NCBI GenBank assembly: GCA_028683385.1
Contig: JAQUIJ010000003.1
Coordinates: 124,001 to 188,000, forward strand
From: Prolixibacteraceae bacterium
GTDB lineage: Bacteria > Bacteroidota > Bacteroidia > Bacteroidales > Prolixibacteraceae
Reading direction: 5' to 3'
DNA length: 64,000 nucleotides
How positions within the stretch are numbered: the first letter of the stretch is position 1; each line of letters opens with the position of its first letter. The notes under the pieces are model-generated. The model was not told the DNA's origin. It searched no databases and saw nothing but the letters and a program-made list of their open reading frames with translations. This document shows positions 36,530 to 44,953 of this stretch, in pieces. The position numbers and the translations under genes are program-made.

Positions 36530-37174
36530 ATGAAGCGTTTTGCCCCCCGGGTTCGTTTGCCCGGTTTTATAACCTCTCTGTACACAAACTGTGTCTGGAG
36601 GTTTTCCGAAACCGAGCAGATTGTTTACCTGACTTTTGACGATGGGCCAATTCCGGAAGTAACGCCTTGGGTACTTGATCTTCTTCGGAAGGAAAATATC
36701 CGGGCCACGTTCTTTTGTGTAGGCGAAAATGTGATGAAATATCCTGAAATATACCGACGGATTCTGGACGATGGACATTCAGTGGGAAATCACACATTTA
36801 ACCATTGGCAAGGGCAGAAACACTTTGACAAAGATTATTTCAGAAACATTGAAAAGGCTGAAAAATACATTGATTCAAACCTTTTCAGGCCACCACACGG
36901 ATGGTTAAAAGCATCGCAATACCGTGTTTTAAAAAAGAAGTTCAGGATAATTATGTGGGATTTAATTACGTGTGATTACGATAACCGTCTGAATCCGGAC
37001 AAAGTATTCAGGAATGTTACTGAATTTGTTAGGCCGGGTTCAATCATAACGTTTCACGATTCGATAAAGGCAAAACCCAACATGACCGAAGTATTGCCAC
37101 GGGCAATTCGCTGGATGAAAGAACAGGGTTATCGTTTTGAAGCTATTCCCTATGAAAAAGTTCGGAATACCTAA
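36530..37174 (+). CDS. Polysaccharide deacetylase (NodB/CE4 family)
   Basis: A 214-residue CE4 deacetylase. Motif 1 is YLTFDDGP (catalytic base and metal aspartates, about 33-40). Motif 2 is HSVGNHTFNH (metal histidines, about 82-91). Motif 3 is RPPHGW (about 122-127). Later MWDLITCDYDNR and ITFHDS complete the set. No signal peptide is evident, unlike many secreted relatives; the N-terminus RLPGFITSLYTNCVWRF may associate with membrane. The usual substrates are peptidoglycan or poly-N-acetylglucosamine; this one is not assignable. Confidence 0.92.
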   Translation: MKRFAPRVRLPGFITSLYTNCVWRFSETEQIVYLTFDDGPIPEVTPWVLDLLRKENIRATFFCVGENVMKYPEIYRRILDDGHSVGNHTFNHWQGQKHFDKDYFRNIEKAEKYIDSNLFRPPHGWLKASQYRVLKKKFRIIMWDLITCDYDNRLNPDKVFRNVTEFVRPGSIITFHDSIKAKPNMTEVLPRAIRWMKEQGYRFEAIPYEKVRNT

Positions 37175-37236
37175 CTAGAGTGCCTAAAGTTGATAAAACT
37201 CCGGGTGCACCGCACTAGTTTAATAATTACCAAGAA

Positions 37237-38514
37237 ATGACGAAAATGAATATTTTAATAGTTGGTTCAGGAGGTAGAGAGCATGCAATGGCATGGAAAA
37301 TAAAACAATCGCCAAAGCTAAAGCAATTGTTTATTGCTCCAGGCAATGCAGGCACATCACTTTTGGGAACAAACATTCCGGTTGGAGTTTCTGATTTCGA
37401 AGGCTTGAAAAAAGCTGTTCTTGACAATCAGATCGATTTGGTTTTGGTTGGGCCTGAAGTTCCACTGTGCGAAGGGTTGCATGATTTTTTTAGTTCTGAC
37501 AGCAGTTTAAAAGAAGTCCTTTTTGTTGGGCCATACCAATTGGGCGCCCAGCTTGAAGGAAGCAAAGATTTCGCTAAAGAATTCATGGTACGTCATCAGA
37601 TACCAACAGCAAAATATTTGGCGGTTACTGCTGAAAACCTGAATGAAGGACTTTCATTCCTGAAAACCTTGGATTCACCCTATGTCTTGAAAGCCGATGG
37701 ATTGGCTGCCGGAAAAGGTGTTTTGATTCTGAACGACCTTCAGGAGGCTGAAGATTCATTGAAAGAAATGCTTGGAGGACAGTTCGGCGCGGCGAGCAGT
37801 AAAGTGGTGATCGAGGAATTCCTGAGCGGAATTGAATGTTCGGTTTTTGCCATTACTGACGGGAAAGACTACCGGATTCTTCCGGTTGCCAAAGATTATA
37901 AGCGCATTGGCGAAGGTGATACCGGACTGAATACTGGTGGAATGGGTTCAATTTCTCCGGTTTCATTTGCCGATGAAGTCTTCATGAAAAAAGTTGAAGA
38001 CCGGATTATACGCCCAACTGTTCAGGGTTTGATTCATGATCAAATTCCATACAACGGTTTTATCTTCTTTGGACTGATCAGTTGCAAGGGAGAACCGATG
38101 GTGATTGAATACAATGTGAGAATGGGCGATCCGGAAACGGAAGCTGTCATGCTAAGGATAAAGTCTGACTTTGTCGATTTGTTGATTGGTGCAGCAGAGA
38201 GAACTCTCGGCGAAAAAAGTATTGAGATTGACCCAAGAACTGCGGCGGCTGTAATGCTTGTTTCAGGCGGTTATCCTGGCTCGTACGAAAAAGGGAAAGT
38301 GATTTCCGGACTGGAAAAAATAGAAAACAGTTTCGCTTTTCATGCCGGAACGAGCTTTAAAAACGGAGAAGTTTGTACTGATGGTGGACGTGTTTTAGCG
38401 ATCAGTTCATACGGCGATACAATGAGCGAAGCGTTGGCGTGTTCGTATAAAAACGCTCAACTGATTGGATTTGAAGGTTTGTATTACCGAAAAGATTTAG
38501 GTTTCGATTTATAG
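37237..38514 (+). CDS. purD: Phosphoribosylamine-glycine ligase
   Basis: Second step of de novo purine synthesis: joins glycine to phosphoribosylamine using ATP. The 425 residues include MNILIVGSGGREHAMAWK, LKADGLAAGKGV (ATP-grasp), GEGDTGLNTGGMGSISPV and EYNVRMGDPETEAVM, all diagnostic. Start could be 37237 or the ATG nine bases on (MNILIV); the difference is trivial. It is followed 40 bp later by the DUF6427 gene on the same strand. Identity certain. Confidence 0.97.
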   Translation: MTKMNILIVGSGGREHAMAWKIKQSPKLKQLFIAPGNAGTSLLGTNIPVGVSDFEGLKKAVLDNQIDLVLVGPEVPLCEGLHDFFSSDSSLKEVLFVGPYQLGAQLEGSKDFAKEFMVRHQIPTAKYLAVTAENLNEGLSFLKTLDSPYVLKADGLAAGKGVLILNDLQEAEDSLKEMLGGQFGAASSKVVIEEFLSGIECSVFAITDGKDYRILPVAKDYKRIGEGDTGLNTGGMGSISPVSFADEVFMKKVEDRIIRPTVQGLIHDQIPYNGFIFFGLISCKGEPMVIEYNVRMGDPETEAVMLRIKSDFVDLLIGAAERTLGEKSIEIDPRTAAAVMLVSGGYPGSYEKGKVISGLEKIENSFAFHAGTSFKNGEVCTDGGRVLAISSYGDTMSEALACSYKNAQLIGFEGLYYRKDLGFDL

Positions 38515-38554
38515 AATTGAATAAAAATAAGGGCATAAACGCCAAGAATAAAGC

Positions 38555-39538
38555 ATGTTACTTAAAACGTTAAAATCAAATCAGACTTTTCATTTTTTAT
38601 TGATACCGCTTATTGCCGGTGCATTGTGGATTAAATCGTTTTTGAACCCAATGCCGTTCCCATTTTACACTGGCGAGGACATGATGTTGCTGTATCAGCC
38701 CATAAATGCCCTGATTGGTAAAAGTACGGTTGCCAGCAATATTTTCGCTTTAGTGTTTATTATCCTGCTGGCTTTTCTGATCTTAAAGCTAAATGTTCAG
38801 TACACCTTTATTCGGGTCAGGACAGTACTTCCTTCTATTCTATTTATTCTGATTACGAGTGGCTTGCACGAACTTCATGCGATGCATCCGGTATATCCTG
38901 CGGCGCTTTTCTTAATACTTACTGTTGACCGGATTTTTAACGCGTACGACAAAGAGGTTATTCATTCCAATGCCTTCGAAGCTGGTATATTTCTGGCCAT
39001 CGGTTCCCTTTTCTACCTGAATCTTGCTTTTTTCTTTCCTTTTCTCTGGATAGGATTTCTAATTATAAAACCGAAAGTCAACTGGCGTGAATATATTTTA
39101 AGTACGCTTGGATTTATTTTACCATGGCTGGCAGCCTTAGCCTATTATGCTGGAACCGGACAATCGGAAGACTTGATAGGTGTGCTTAAAGAAAATATTT
39201 CATCACATCAGTCTTTTCTGGTTGCGAATCTTCCAATTCAAATTTATTTGGGTTTTCTCGGTTTTCTGACAATTCTTGCCAGTTTTCTTATTCTGTCGCA
39301 GTACGATGGTAAAAAGATCAGTTCACGAAAATACTTCAAAGCTTTTTTCTGGATTTTCCTGATGTCGTGTATATTGACTATTGCTAATCCCGCTGTATCG
39401 CAAGACATTATTATTCTGTTGGCAATCCCTCTGACTTACCTTATTTCGAACTATTTAATCTACATGAAGCGGCCAATCTGGGGCGAAATATACCTTTCTA
39501 TTCTTATAGCCGGAGTTATTTACTTGCAGTTTATCTAA
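38555..39538 (+). CDS. DUF6427-family integral membrane protein
   Basis: A 327-residue protein with about eight to ten membrane helices and no clear soluble domain. It matches the Bacteroidota-specific DUF6427 family by its N-terminus (LIAGALWIKSFLNP, LLYQPINALI) and the repeated HEL...HPVYPAALFLIL and FFPFLWIGFL segments. In other members of the phylum it sits near purD or cell-wall genes; no function is established. Its stop codon abuts the stop of the convergent CorA gene with no spacer. Confidence 0.7.
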   Translation: MLLKTLKSNQTFHFLLIPLIAGALWIKSFLNPMPFPFYTGEDMMLLYQPINALIGKSTVASNIFALVFIILLAFLILKLNVQYTFIRVRTVLPSILFILITSGLHELHAMHPVYPAALFLILTVDRIFNAYDKEVIHSNAFEAGIFLAIGSLFYLNLAFFFPFLWIGFLIIKPKVNWREYILSTLGFILPWLAALAYYAGTGQSEDLIGVLKENISSHQSFLVANLPIQIYLGFLGFLTILASFLILSQYDGKKISSRKYFKAFFWIFLMSCILTIANPAVSQDIIILLAIPLTYLISNYLIYMKRPIWGEIYLSILIAGVIYLQFI

Positions 39539-40468
39539 TCAGAACCAGTTTTTCCACTTAAAAAGGAGTACCCCAAACAGTGATAAAGTAATTGAAATGG
39601 CAATTACAAAAACAAACGCATACTGAGAATTCTCAAAGTTGTTGGGTACATTCATTCCATATAAGCTGGCCACTAAAGTAGGTATCATCAGGATAATGGT
39701 TACCGAAGTAAGTTGCTTCATGATGACATTCAAATTATTCGAGATGATTGAGGCAAAGGCATCCATCATTCCACTCTGAATATCGCTGTAAACATTGGCC
39801 ATTTCAAGAGCCTGCTTCGTTTCAATAATTACATCTTCCATCAGGTCTTCATCGTGTTCGATACCCTGCATATTGCGGCCATTACGCATTTTTGCAAGAA
39901 CCATTTCATTTGTTTTCAGCGATGTAATGAAGAACACCAGACACTTTTCCATGTGAAGCAGGCGATGCAATTCTTTATTCTTGGTTGCATTCTCCAGATC
40001 CTTTTCAATCAGAGCGGTTTGCACGTTTATTTCTTTCAGGAATTGAAGAAACCAAACTGCTGAAATCAGGAATATACGAAGTACATAATCGAACTGATTA
40101 GTGATCGTTATTTTGTTTTCGTTGACTTGCTTGATTAAAGACGGAATGATTTCGGTGCGTCGTGAGCAAATGGTAATGATCTGATTTCCTGATACAATGA
40201 TTCCAAGAGGAACTGTAATAAATGGAATACCGTTGTTTTGATTGTTAAGCGGTACGCGCAGAATGATCAAGACTTTATCTTCATCAACCTCGATACGCGA
40301 ACGCTCGTCGATGTCTAAAACGTCCATGATAAAATCACGGGGTACATCGTAGGTGTTGATTAATTCTTCTACTTCTTCGTTGGTAAGTTCCTGTGAGTTG
40401 ATCCAGCAGTTTGGCTGAAATGTATTCAAACGTGTAAAGGAAGTACCGGTTTCCCAATAAGTAATCAT
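39539..40468 (-). CDS. CorA-family magnesium/divalent cation channel
   Basis: A 309-residue pentameric inner-membrane channel type. The cytoplasmic N-terminal domain (about 1-245) is rich in acidic residues. Two membrane helices follow: the first ends with the selectivity motif SLYGMNVP (about 266-273), and the second with FKWKNWF, whose lysine ring is typical. The GMN is intact; most relatives have GMNF or GMNVP in this branch. CorA passes Mg2+ (some members Co2+ or Zn2+). It is the leftmost of three consecutive minus-strand genes with magnesium-related functions, with its own promoter. Confidence 0.9.
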   Translation of the reverse strand: MITYWETGTSFTRLNTFQPNCWINSQELTNEEVEELINTYDVPRDFIMDVLDIDERSRIEVDEDKVLIILRVPLNNQNNGIPFITVPLGIIVSGNQIITICSRRTEIIPSLIKQVNENKITITNQFDYVLRIFLISAVWFLQFLKEINVQTALIEKDLENATKNKELHRLLHMEKCLVFFITSLKTNEMVLAKMRNGRNMQGIEHDEDLMEDVIIETKQALEMANVYSDIQSGMMDAFASIISNNLNVIMKQLTSVTIILMIPTLVASLYGMNVPNNFENSQYAFVFVIAISITLSLFGVLLFKWKNWF

Positions 40469-40488
40469 AGTTTCTCCGTTTTGTCGAC

Positions 40489-40515
40489 AATCAGAGACTA
40501 TGACGGGCTCTGATT
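40489..40515 (-). promoter_or_regulatory. Leader hairpin before corA
   Basis: Eight-bp perfect inverted repeat (40489-40496 with 40508-40515) in the predicted untranslated leader of the CorA gene, about 20 nt before its ATG. No T-run. Possibly regulatory; only the repeat is seen. Confidence 0.35.
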
Positions 40516-40582
40516 ACCGGATTAATAACTTTAACTGTGTCGAATGATAATCGTCCATTTTGGATTTATAATGATTTCGGTG

Positions 40583-40590
40583 CAAAGGTA
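40583..40590 (-). promoter_or_regulatory. -7 element of the corA promoter
   Basis: TACCTTTG on the minus strand, an exact TAnnTTTG, followed by CACCG. No good -33 element is seen. It predicts a leader of about 110 nt. Confidence 0.45.
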
Positions 40591-40650
40591 ACTATTTGAC
40601 TGGAATTCGCGGATGAATTAAAAACTAAAATTAATTCTTCAATTTAATTA

Positions 40651-41892
40651 CTACGAAAATAGAGGCATTAAAAGAAGTGTCACTGATAGTCCAATAAGAA
40701 TAATAACAGCTCCCCAACCAATGATGTTGTTGATTGGCTTATTTACATACTGTCCCATTATTTTTTTGTTATTCACAAGCAAGATCATACACACCAGTAC
40801 AACCGGTAAAAGCATTCCGTTGATTACCTGTGTCCACAGCGAAATCAGGATTAAGGGGGCATTTGGCAATAAAATGATTGCAGCCGAAAGAATCAGAATC
40901 CCGGTATAAAGAATATAAAACTCTCTGGCATCGTCCCATTTTTTATCAATTCCGGCTTCAAATCCGAAGGCTTCGCATACATAGAATGCAGTCGCTAATG
41001 GTAAAATTGTTGCTGAAAATATGGATGCTATAAATAGTCCGAAAGCAAATACCTGTGATGCCAATTCTCCGGCTAATGGTCCTAACGCTAGCGCAGCGTC
41101 TTTGGCCTCGTTGATTTGAATCCCGTTTACATGCAGCGTTGAAGCACAGGCCACCATGATGAAAAAGGCTACTGCTACCGTGGCAACACAGCCTACAACA
41201 ATGTCGATCAGCGAATATTTATATTGCTTCATGTCTAACCCTTTTTCTATGACTGAAGATTGCATATAGAATTGCATCCATGGCGCAATGGTGGTTCCGA
41301 TAATTCCTATAATCATTGCAATACTACTTGCGTTTATCGGTAATTGCGGATGAATGATTGAATGGCCTATTTCGCCCCAATGCGGTTTGCCCATCAATGC
41401 TGAAACAACATACATCAGCAGAGATACACTGAAAAGCAGGAATATTCGTTCGGCGATTTTGTAGGTTCCTTTTACTACCAGGAGCCAGATTAGCGCACCT
41501 ATTATGGGCACCGAAATGTATTTACTTACACCAAACACCTCCATGCTTCCGGCGACTCCGGCAAATTCTGTGGTCGTATTTCCGATATCGGCAACAAGTA
41601 ATCCGATAAAGATGAAAAATGTAATTTTTACACCCGCATTCTCACGAATCAAGTCGGCAAGCCCTTTGCCTGTAACAATACCCATACGTGCATTCATTTC
41701 CTGAATAACAACCAGAACGATGAACGAAGGTATAAGTGTCCATATCAGGTTATAGCCGTAAACTGCGCCTGCCACCGAGTAAGTTGTGATACCACCTGCA
41801 TCGTTATCAACACTTCCGGTAATAATACCCGGACCGAGTATAGCCAGAAAAATAGCTATCTTTTTGAAAAGTGATTTTCTATTTTTGAACAT
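40651..41892 (-). CDS. Nramp (SLC11)-related metal transporter with altered metal site, NRMT-like
   Basis: A 413-residue inner-membrane protein with about eleven helices in the LeuT fold. It is clearly in the Nramp family (LGPGIITG, PLATAFYVCEAFG), but the substrate motifs differ from classical manganese/iron transporters. DPGN in helix 1 reads D31-A-G-G34, and MPHN in helix 6 reads A203-P-W-M206. Loss of the methionine ligand is the known hallmark of prokaryotic Nramp-related magnesium transporters. It lies 12 bp (from its own start) past the PRC-barrel/MgtE_N/CBS gene, so the two form one unit. Magnesium as substrate is inferred from motif loss and from this neighbour. Confidence 0.85.
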   Translation of the reverse strand: MFKNRKSLFKKIAIFLAILGPGIITGSVDNDAGGITTYSVAGAVYGYNLIWTLIPSFIVLVVIQEMNARMGIVTGKGLADLIRENAGVKITFFIFIGLLVADIGNTTTEFAGVAGSMEVFGVSKYISVPIIGALIWLLVVKGTYKIAERIFLLFSVSLLMYVVSALMGKPHWGEIGHSIIHPQLPINASSIAMIIGIIGTTIAPWMQFYMQSSVIEKGLDMKQYKYSLIDIVVGCVATVAVAFFIMVACASTLHVNGIQINEAKDAALALGPLAGELASQVFAFGLFIASIFSATILPLATAFYVCEAFGFEAGIDKKWDDAREFYILYTGILILSAAIILLPNAPLILISLWTQVINGMLLPVVLVCMILLVNNKKIMGQYVNKPINNIIGWGAVIILIGLSVTLLLMPLFS

Positions 41893-41904
41893 GACCGATT
41901 ACAC

Positions 41905-43173
41905 TTATCTGTTTGTTCGACGTTTGCGGATTAAGTCTTCGATAATATCATCGATAACAACCATTCCTTTTAGAACGTTTTGATCGTCAACTACCGGAAT
42001 GGCCAGGAGGTTATATTTTGAAACAATTTCGGCTACTTCATTGATTTTTTGATAGTCAACCAGATGAACGGGTGATGGGCGCATGATTTCACTTATTCTG
42101 GTATCAGGAGTTGAGATTACCACATCGCGGATGGAAAATGTTGCAAGCAGTGTTTCATTTTCATCGGTAACGAAGAGGTTATATAAAGTTTCAGATTCGG
42201 GTCTCGTTCGCCTGAGTTCTTCCAAAACTTCCTCAATGGTCATATTCGGGTTGAATGACATAAATTCGTACGACATGATACTTCCAACGGTATGGTCAGG
42301 GTAGACAAGCAATTCCCTGACTTCCTGGGAAGTTTCTTCCTCCATCTCATTCAACAAAAGTTCGATTTTTTCGTCTTCCAGACTATCAAAGATGTCTGCA
42401 ACCTCGTCGGCAGGCATTTTATCCAGTACGTCAGCTGCTTTTTCGATGGAAAGGCTTTCAATAATCTGAACCTGGGTTTCAGGCTCAAGTTCTTCCATTA
42501 CATCGGCTGCTTGCTCATCATTGAGCGATGAAAAGACTTCAGCACTTGCCTTTTTGCCTAATTCTTCAATAATGTCAGCTAAATCTGATGGGTGAAGTGT
42601 CTGTAGTTTTTTATAAGTCTTTGAAAGTTTAATATTCGAATTGGAGAAGTCAATGGCCTCGAAATCCTCCCAGTTGATGAACTTACCCGGAATACTCGAC
42701 CCTACCAATGATAGCCCAGCCTTCAACGGTTTTGCAATTCCAATCCTTCTTAATAAACCTTCGGTACCGATATCCACTGCAACTGCAAAAGTTCCGTTAG
42801 CCAGCGAAACCAACCGGACATCATTTACCCGTACTAGTTTACGACCGTTTAAATCAACAATCTGTTTGTCAAGAACTGATTCAACCAGCGATAAATCGTT
42901 TGAAATTCTTTCTTCGGGTAGTTCAGTTGGTTGAGAGGCAATAACCTTAATATTGCCATCAAGTTTTTCAACCTGGAATTGCTGAAAGGAAAAGAAGAAC
43001 AGTTTATTATTCCTTTTTATCTTGATTCCGGTAACAGAAGGATGTCGCGTGGAAAAGTTTGCTGAATCGGATTCAACCAACAAATCTTTCACAATTCCAA
43101 TGTATTTACCATTGGAATCGTATGCTTTAATCCCGACAATCCGGCTTAAATAAAATGTGGTGATAGTAGTCAT
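41905..43173 (-). CDS. Soluble PRC-barrel, MgtE_N and CBS-pair protein
   Basis: 422 residues from the ATG at 43173, chosen because AAGGAGG stands five bases before it; reading from 43212 would add 13 residues that include the ribosome site. The N-terminal part (about 5-80) is a PRC-barrel-like beta domain. A second beta region follows (about 90-165). Residues about 190-295 are an MgtE_N superhelix (SDLADIIEEL, EQAADVMEELEP, DEVADIFDSL), then two CBS domains to the end. The MgtE channel helices are absent. In MgtE this cytosolic part senses Mg2+ and gates the pore. Here it is encoded directly before an Nramp-type transporter, so it may act as its magnesium sensor. Confidence 0.88.
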   Translation of the reverse strand: MTTITTFYLSRIVGIKAYDSNGKYIGIVKDLLVESDSANFSTRHPSVTGIKIKRNNKLFFFSFQQFQVEKLDGNIKVIASQPTELPEERISNDLSLVESVLDKQIVDLNGRKLVRVNDVRLVSLANGTFAVAVDIGTEGLLRRIGIAKPLKAGLSLVGSSIPGKFINWEDFEAIDFSNSNIKLSKTYKKLQTLHPSDLADIIEELGKKASAEVFSSLNDEQAADVMEELEPETQVQIIESLSIEKAADVLDKMPADEVADIFDSLEDEKIELLLNEMEEETSQEVRELLVYPDHTVGSIMSYEFMSFNPNMTIEEVLEELRRTRPESETLYNLFVTDENETLLATFSIRDVVISTPDTRISEIMRPSPVHLVDYQKINEVAEIVSKYNLLAIPVVDDQNVLKGMVVIDDIIEDLIRKRRTNR

Positions 43174-43175
43174 AT

Positions 43176-43208
43176 GCACCTCCTTTTTTGTAACACAACA
43201 GGAGGAGC
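43176..43208 (-). promoter_or_regulatory. Ribosome binding site and sequestering hairpin
   Basis: On the minus strand a perfect AAGGAGG (43179-43185) stands five bases before the ATG at 43173, unusual in this phylum. Six bases of it (43179-43184) pair perfectly with CCTCCT (43200-43205), plus two more base pairs after a mismatch. When this hairpin forms, the ribosome site is hidden. Confidence 0.6.
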
Positions 43209-43215
43209 TCAAACA

Positions 43216-43274
43216 GACGATTGGCTTTCCTGCTATATCAGGTTTATAAATATTATACTCGCAGGCCCTTCGTC
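43216..43274 (-). promoter_or_regulatory. Upstream structured element of the same leader
   Basis: Two stacked helices can form: 43216-43220 with 43270-43274, and 43229-43233 with 43261-43265, both perfect 5-bp, with GG/CC between. An exact -7 element TACTTTTG (43304-43311, minus strand) stands upstream, so the whole leader is about 125 nt. It does not match the M-box, ykoY or other riboswitch consensus I know. Candidate metal-responsive leader; function unproven. Confidence 0.4.
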
Positions 43275-43445
43275 CATTTTAAAATTGATATTGGTTTGCG
43301 CGGCAAAAGTAAAAAAAAATCTCTCTTGATAGTCGGTTCTCTGTTTATTATTGAAGCATAAATTATATGCGGGGGAAACGCTAAAAAATCGGGGTCTTGA
43401 ATTTTTTTGATTGAGCTTAACAACGATGAAAATTAATATAAAAAA

Positions 43446-43469
43446 ACCCGCCTGAGGGTACAGGCGGGT
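43446..43469 (-). terminator. Terminator of the efflux operon
   Basis: Nine-bp GC-rich stem (43446-43454 with 43461-43469), followed on the minus strand by a T-run (A-run at 43441-43446 on plus). It lies past the TolC-type gene and before the next promoter; the 304-343 bp gap holds only this and the magnesium-gene leader. Confidence 0.85.
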
Positions 43470-43516
43470 AAAACTATTAGGTATTCTGCTCTGAGTAGAA
43501 AGCAGTCATTAATACA

Positions 43517-44854
43517 TTATAATTCAATGGTTTTGCCGTTGTAGAAATCCAAAATCTTAGTTCTGAAAATGTATTCGTATTTGGCCTGAAGCAAATCACT
43601 TTGAGCTGCGGATAAATTATTCTTGCTCTGATTGTATTCAACCGAATTGATCATTCCCACGTTAAATTTTTCCTCGGTATAACGGAAAGCTTCTTTGGAC
43701 GAAATCACCGTTTTTTGATTGGCAATGTATCTTTTAAAAGCTGCTATTGCATTAGTATAAGCTTGTTCAATGTCTTTCCGAAGTAAATTTTTAGTATTCT
43801 GTAATTGCAACTCTGTGTTTTCTACCTGTATTTGCGAATTGCTCACCCCTGTTTTTGCCTGATAACGATTGAAAATTGGGACACTCAAAGTAAATCCAAA
43901 ACCATAACGCTCATTGCTTTTAATCTGATCGCTAAATGCAATTTTGTTTCCGGAATAATCGGTGTATTTGTTATTGTAAAAATTGTAGTAGTTTCCACCA
44001 AACGATAGTGAAGGCATCAAATTACCTTTTGCGACTAGTAGTTGTGCACGGGCGCTCTCCAATTTAAATTCGGCTCCTTTTACTGCTGGCCTGATTTGTA
44101 CAGCATTTTTGAATACATCCATGGTATTCATTAAACTCATGTTTGCACCAATCTCGGGTAGTACTGGTTTTTCAATTTTAAAGCTTTCTGTCGATGGCAG
44201 TTCCAATAACTGATACAATGCCAGATAGGCAAGTTGCAAGCGGTTTTGAGCATTTACAACATTCAATTCTTCGCGGGCAAATTGAGCTTCAATTTCGAGT
44301 AAACTTCCCTTAGCCAAACTTCCGGCTTCAACCAGTTTCCCGGTACGATCGATCTGTAGTTGTGTTATTTTTTGCAGATCTTCAGCAACAGTCACCAGTT
44401 CGTCGGCAAAAAGTATTTCGAGGTACGAAGCTGCAATATTCAGCATCATATCGTCTTTGGCTTTTTGCATATCTTCCAATGTGGAACGTAAATCCATGTC
44501 GGCCATTTTAACCGAGTTTTTCAGGGTAAACCCGCTCCAAAGGGTAATATTTGAACTGAGACTACCAGAAGTAGAGTTCGAATTGATGTCCAGATAGGTA
44601 TTATCGGCACCGACTGTTCGTCCAAAGTTTGTATTATTCTGGAAGTTGGCATTCAGGTTTGGTAAACGGTTATTCTTTGCCTGTCCGAGCTGATTCGAGT
44701 AATATTCTGAATTCAGTACCTGTTGCTTGATCTGAATGTTGTTTTTGAGGGCATAATCAATACATTTCTGTAACGACCACGATTCCTGTGCCTGTGCGCT
44801 TGTTGTAACAACCAGCAGAATAGCGGCGGCAATAAGGCTGTATATTCGTTTCAT
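43517..44854 (-). CDS. TolC-family outer-membrane efflux protein
   Basis: A 445-residue outer-membrane channel with signal peptide (about 1-22, TSAQAQ). Two long coiled helical repeats of the OEP type are visible, with LQKCIDYALKNNIQIKQQVLNSEY at the start (seen as the family motif, about 28-51) and QARPAVKGAEFKLESARAQLL in the second repeat. It forms the exit duct for the ABC efflux system upstream. Last gene of the minus-strand operon ATPase, permease, permease, adaptor, TolC. Substrate unknown. Confidence 0.93.
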   Translation of the reverse strand: MKRIYSLIAAAILLVVTTSAQAQESWSLQKCIDYALKNNIQIKQQVLNSEYYSNQLGQAKNNRLPNLNANFQNNTNFGRTVGADNTYLDINSNSTSGSLSSNITLWSGFTLKNSVKMADMDLRSTLEDMQKAKDDMMLNIAASYLEILFADELVTVAEDLQKITQLQIDRTGKLVEAGSLAKGSLLEIEAQFAREELNVVNAQNRLQLAYLALYQLLELPSTESFKIEKPVLPEIGANMSLMNTMDVFKNAVQIRPAVKGAEFKLESARAQLLVAKGNLMPSLSFGGNYYNFYNNKYTDYSGNKIAFSDQIKSNERYGFGFTLSVPIFNRYQAKTGVSNSQIQVENTELQLQNTKNLLRKDIEQAYTNAIAAFKRYIANQKTVISSKEAFRYTEEKFNVGMINSVEYNQSKNNLSAAQSDLLQAKYEYIFRTKILDFYNGKTIEL

Positions 44855-44953
44855 TCGTATATTTTTAAAATTTATTTTACTGAAAATAGCTGAAAGTATT
44901 TAGCTGCAAGTATCAGGATCAAAGATAACTTATAGCTTATAACTCATAACTGT

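Noticed and set aside
43174..43212. 13-residue extension of the PRC-barrel/MgtE_N protein
   Set aside because: It would translate the perfect ribosome site; the ATG after that site is the better start.
43174..43311. M-box, yybP-ykoY, NiCo or c-di-GMP riboswitch before the magnesium-type genes
   Set aside because: None of the conserved motifs of these classes is seen; only new helices can be proposed.
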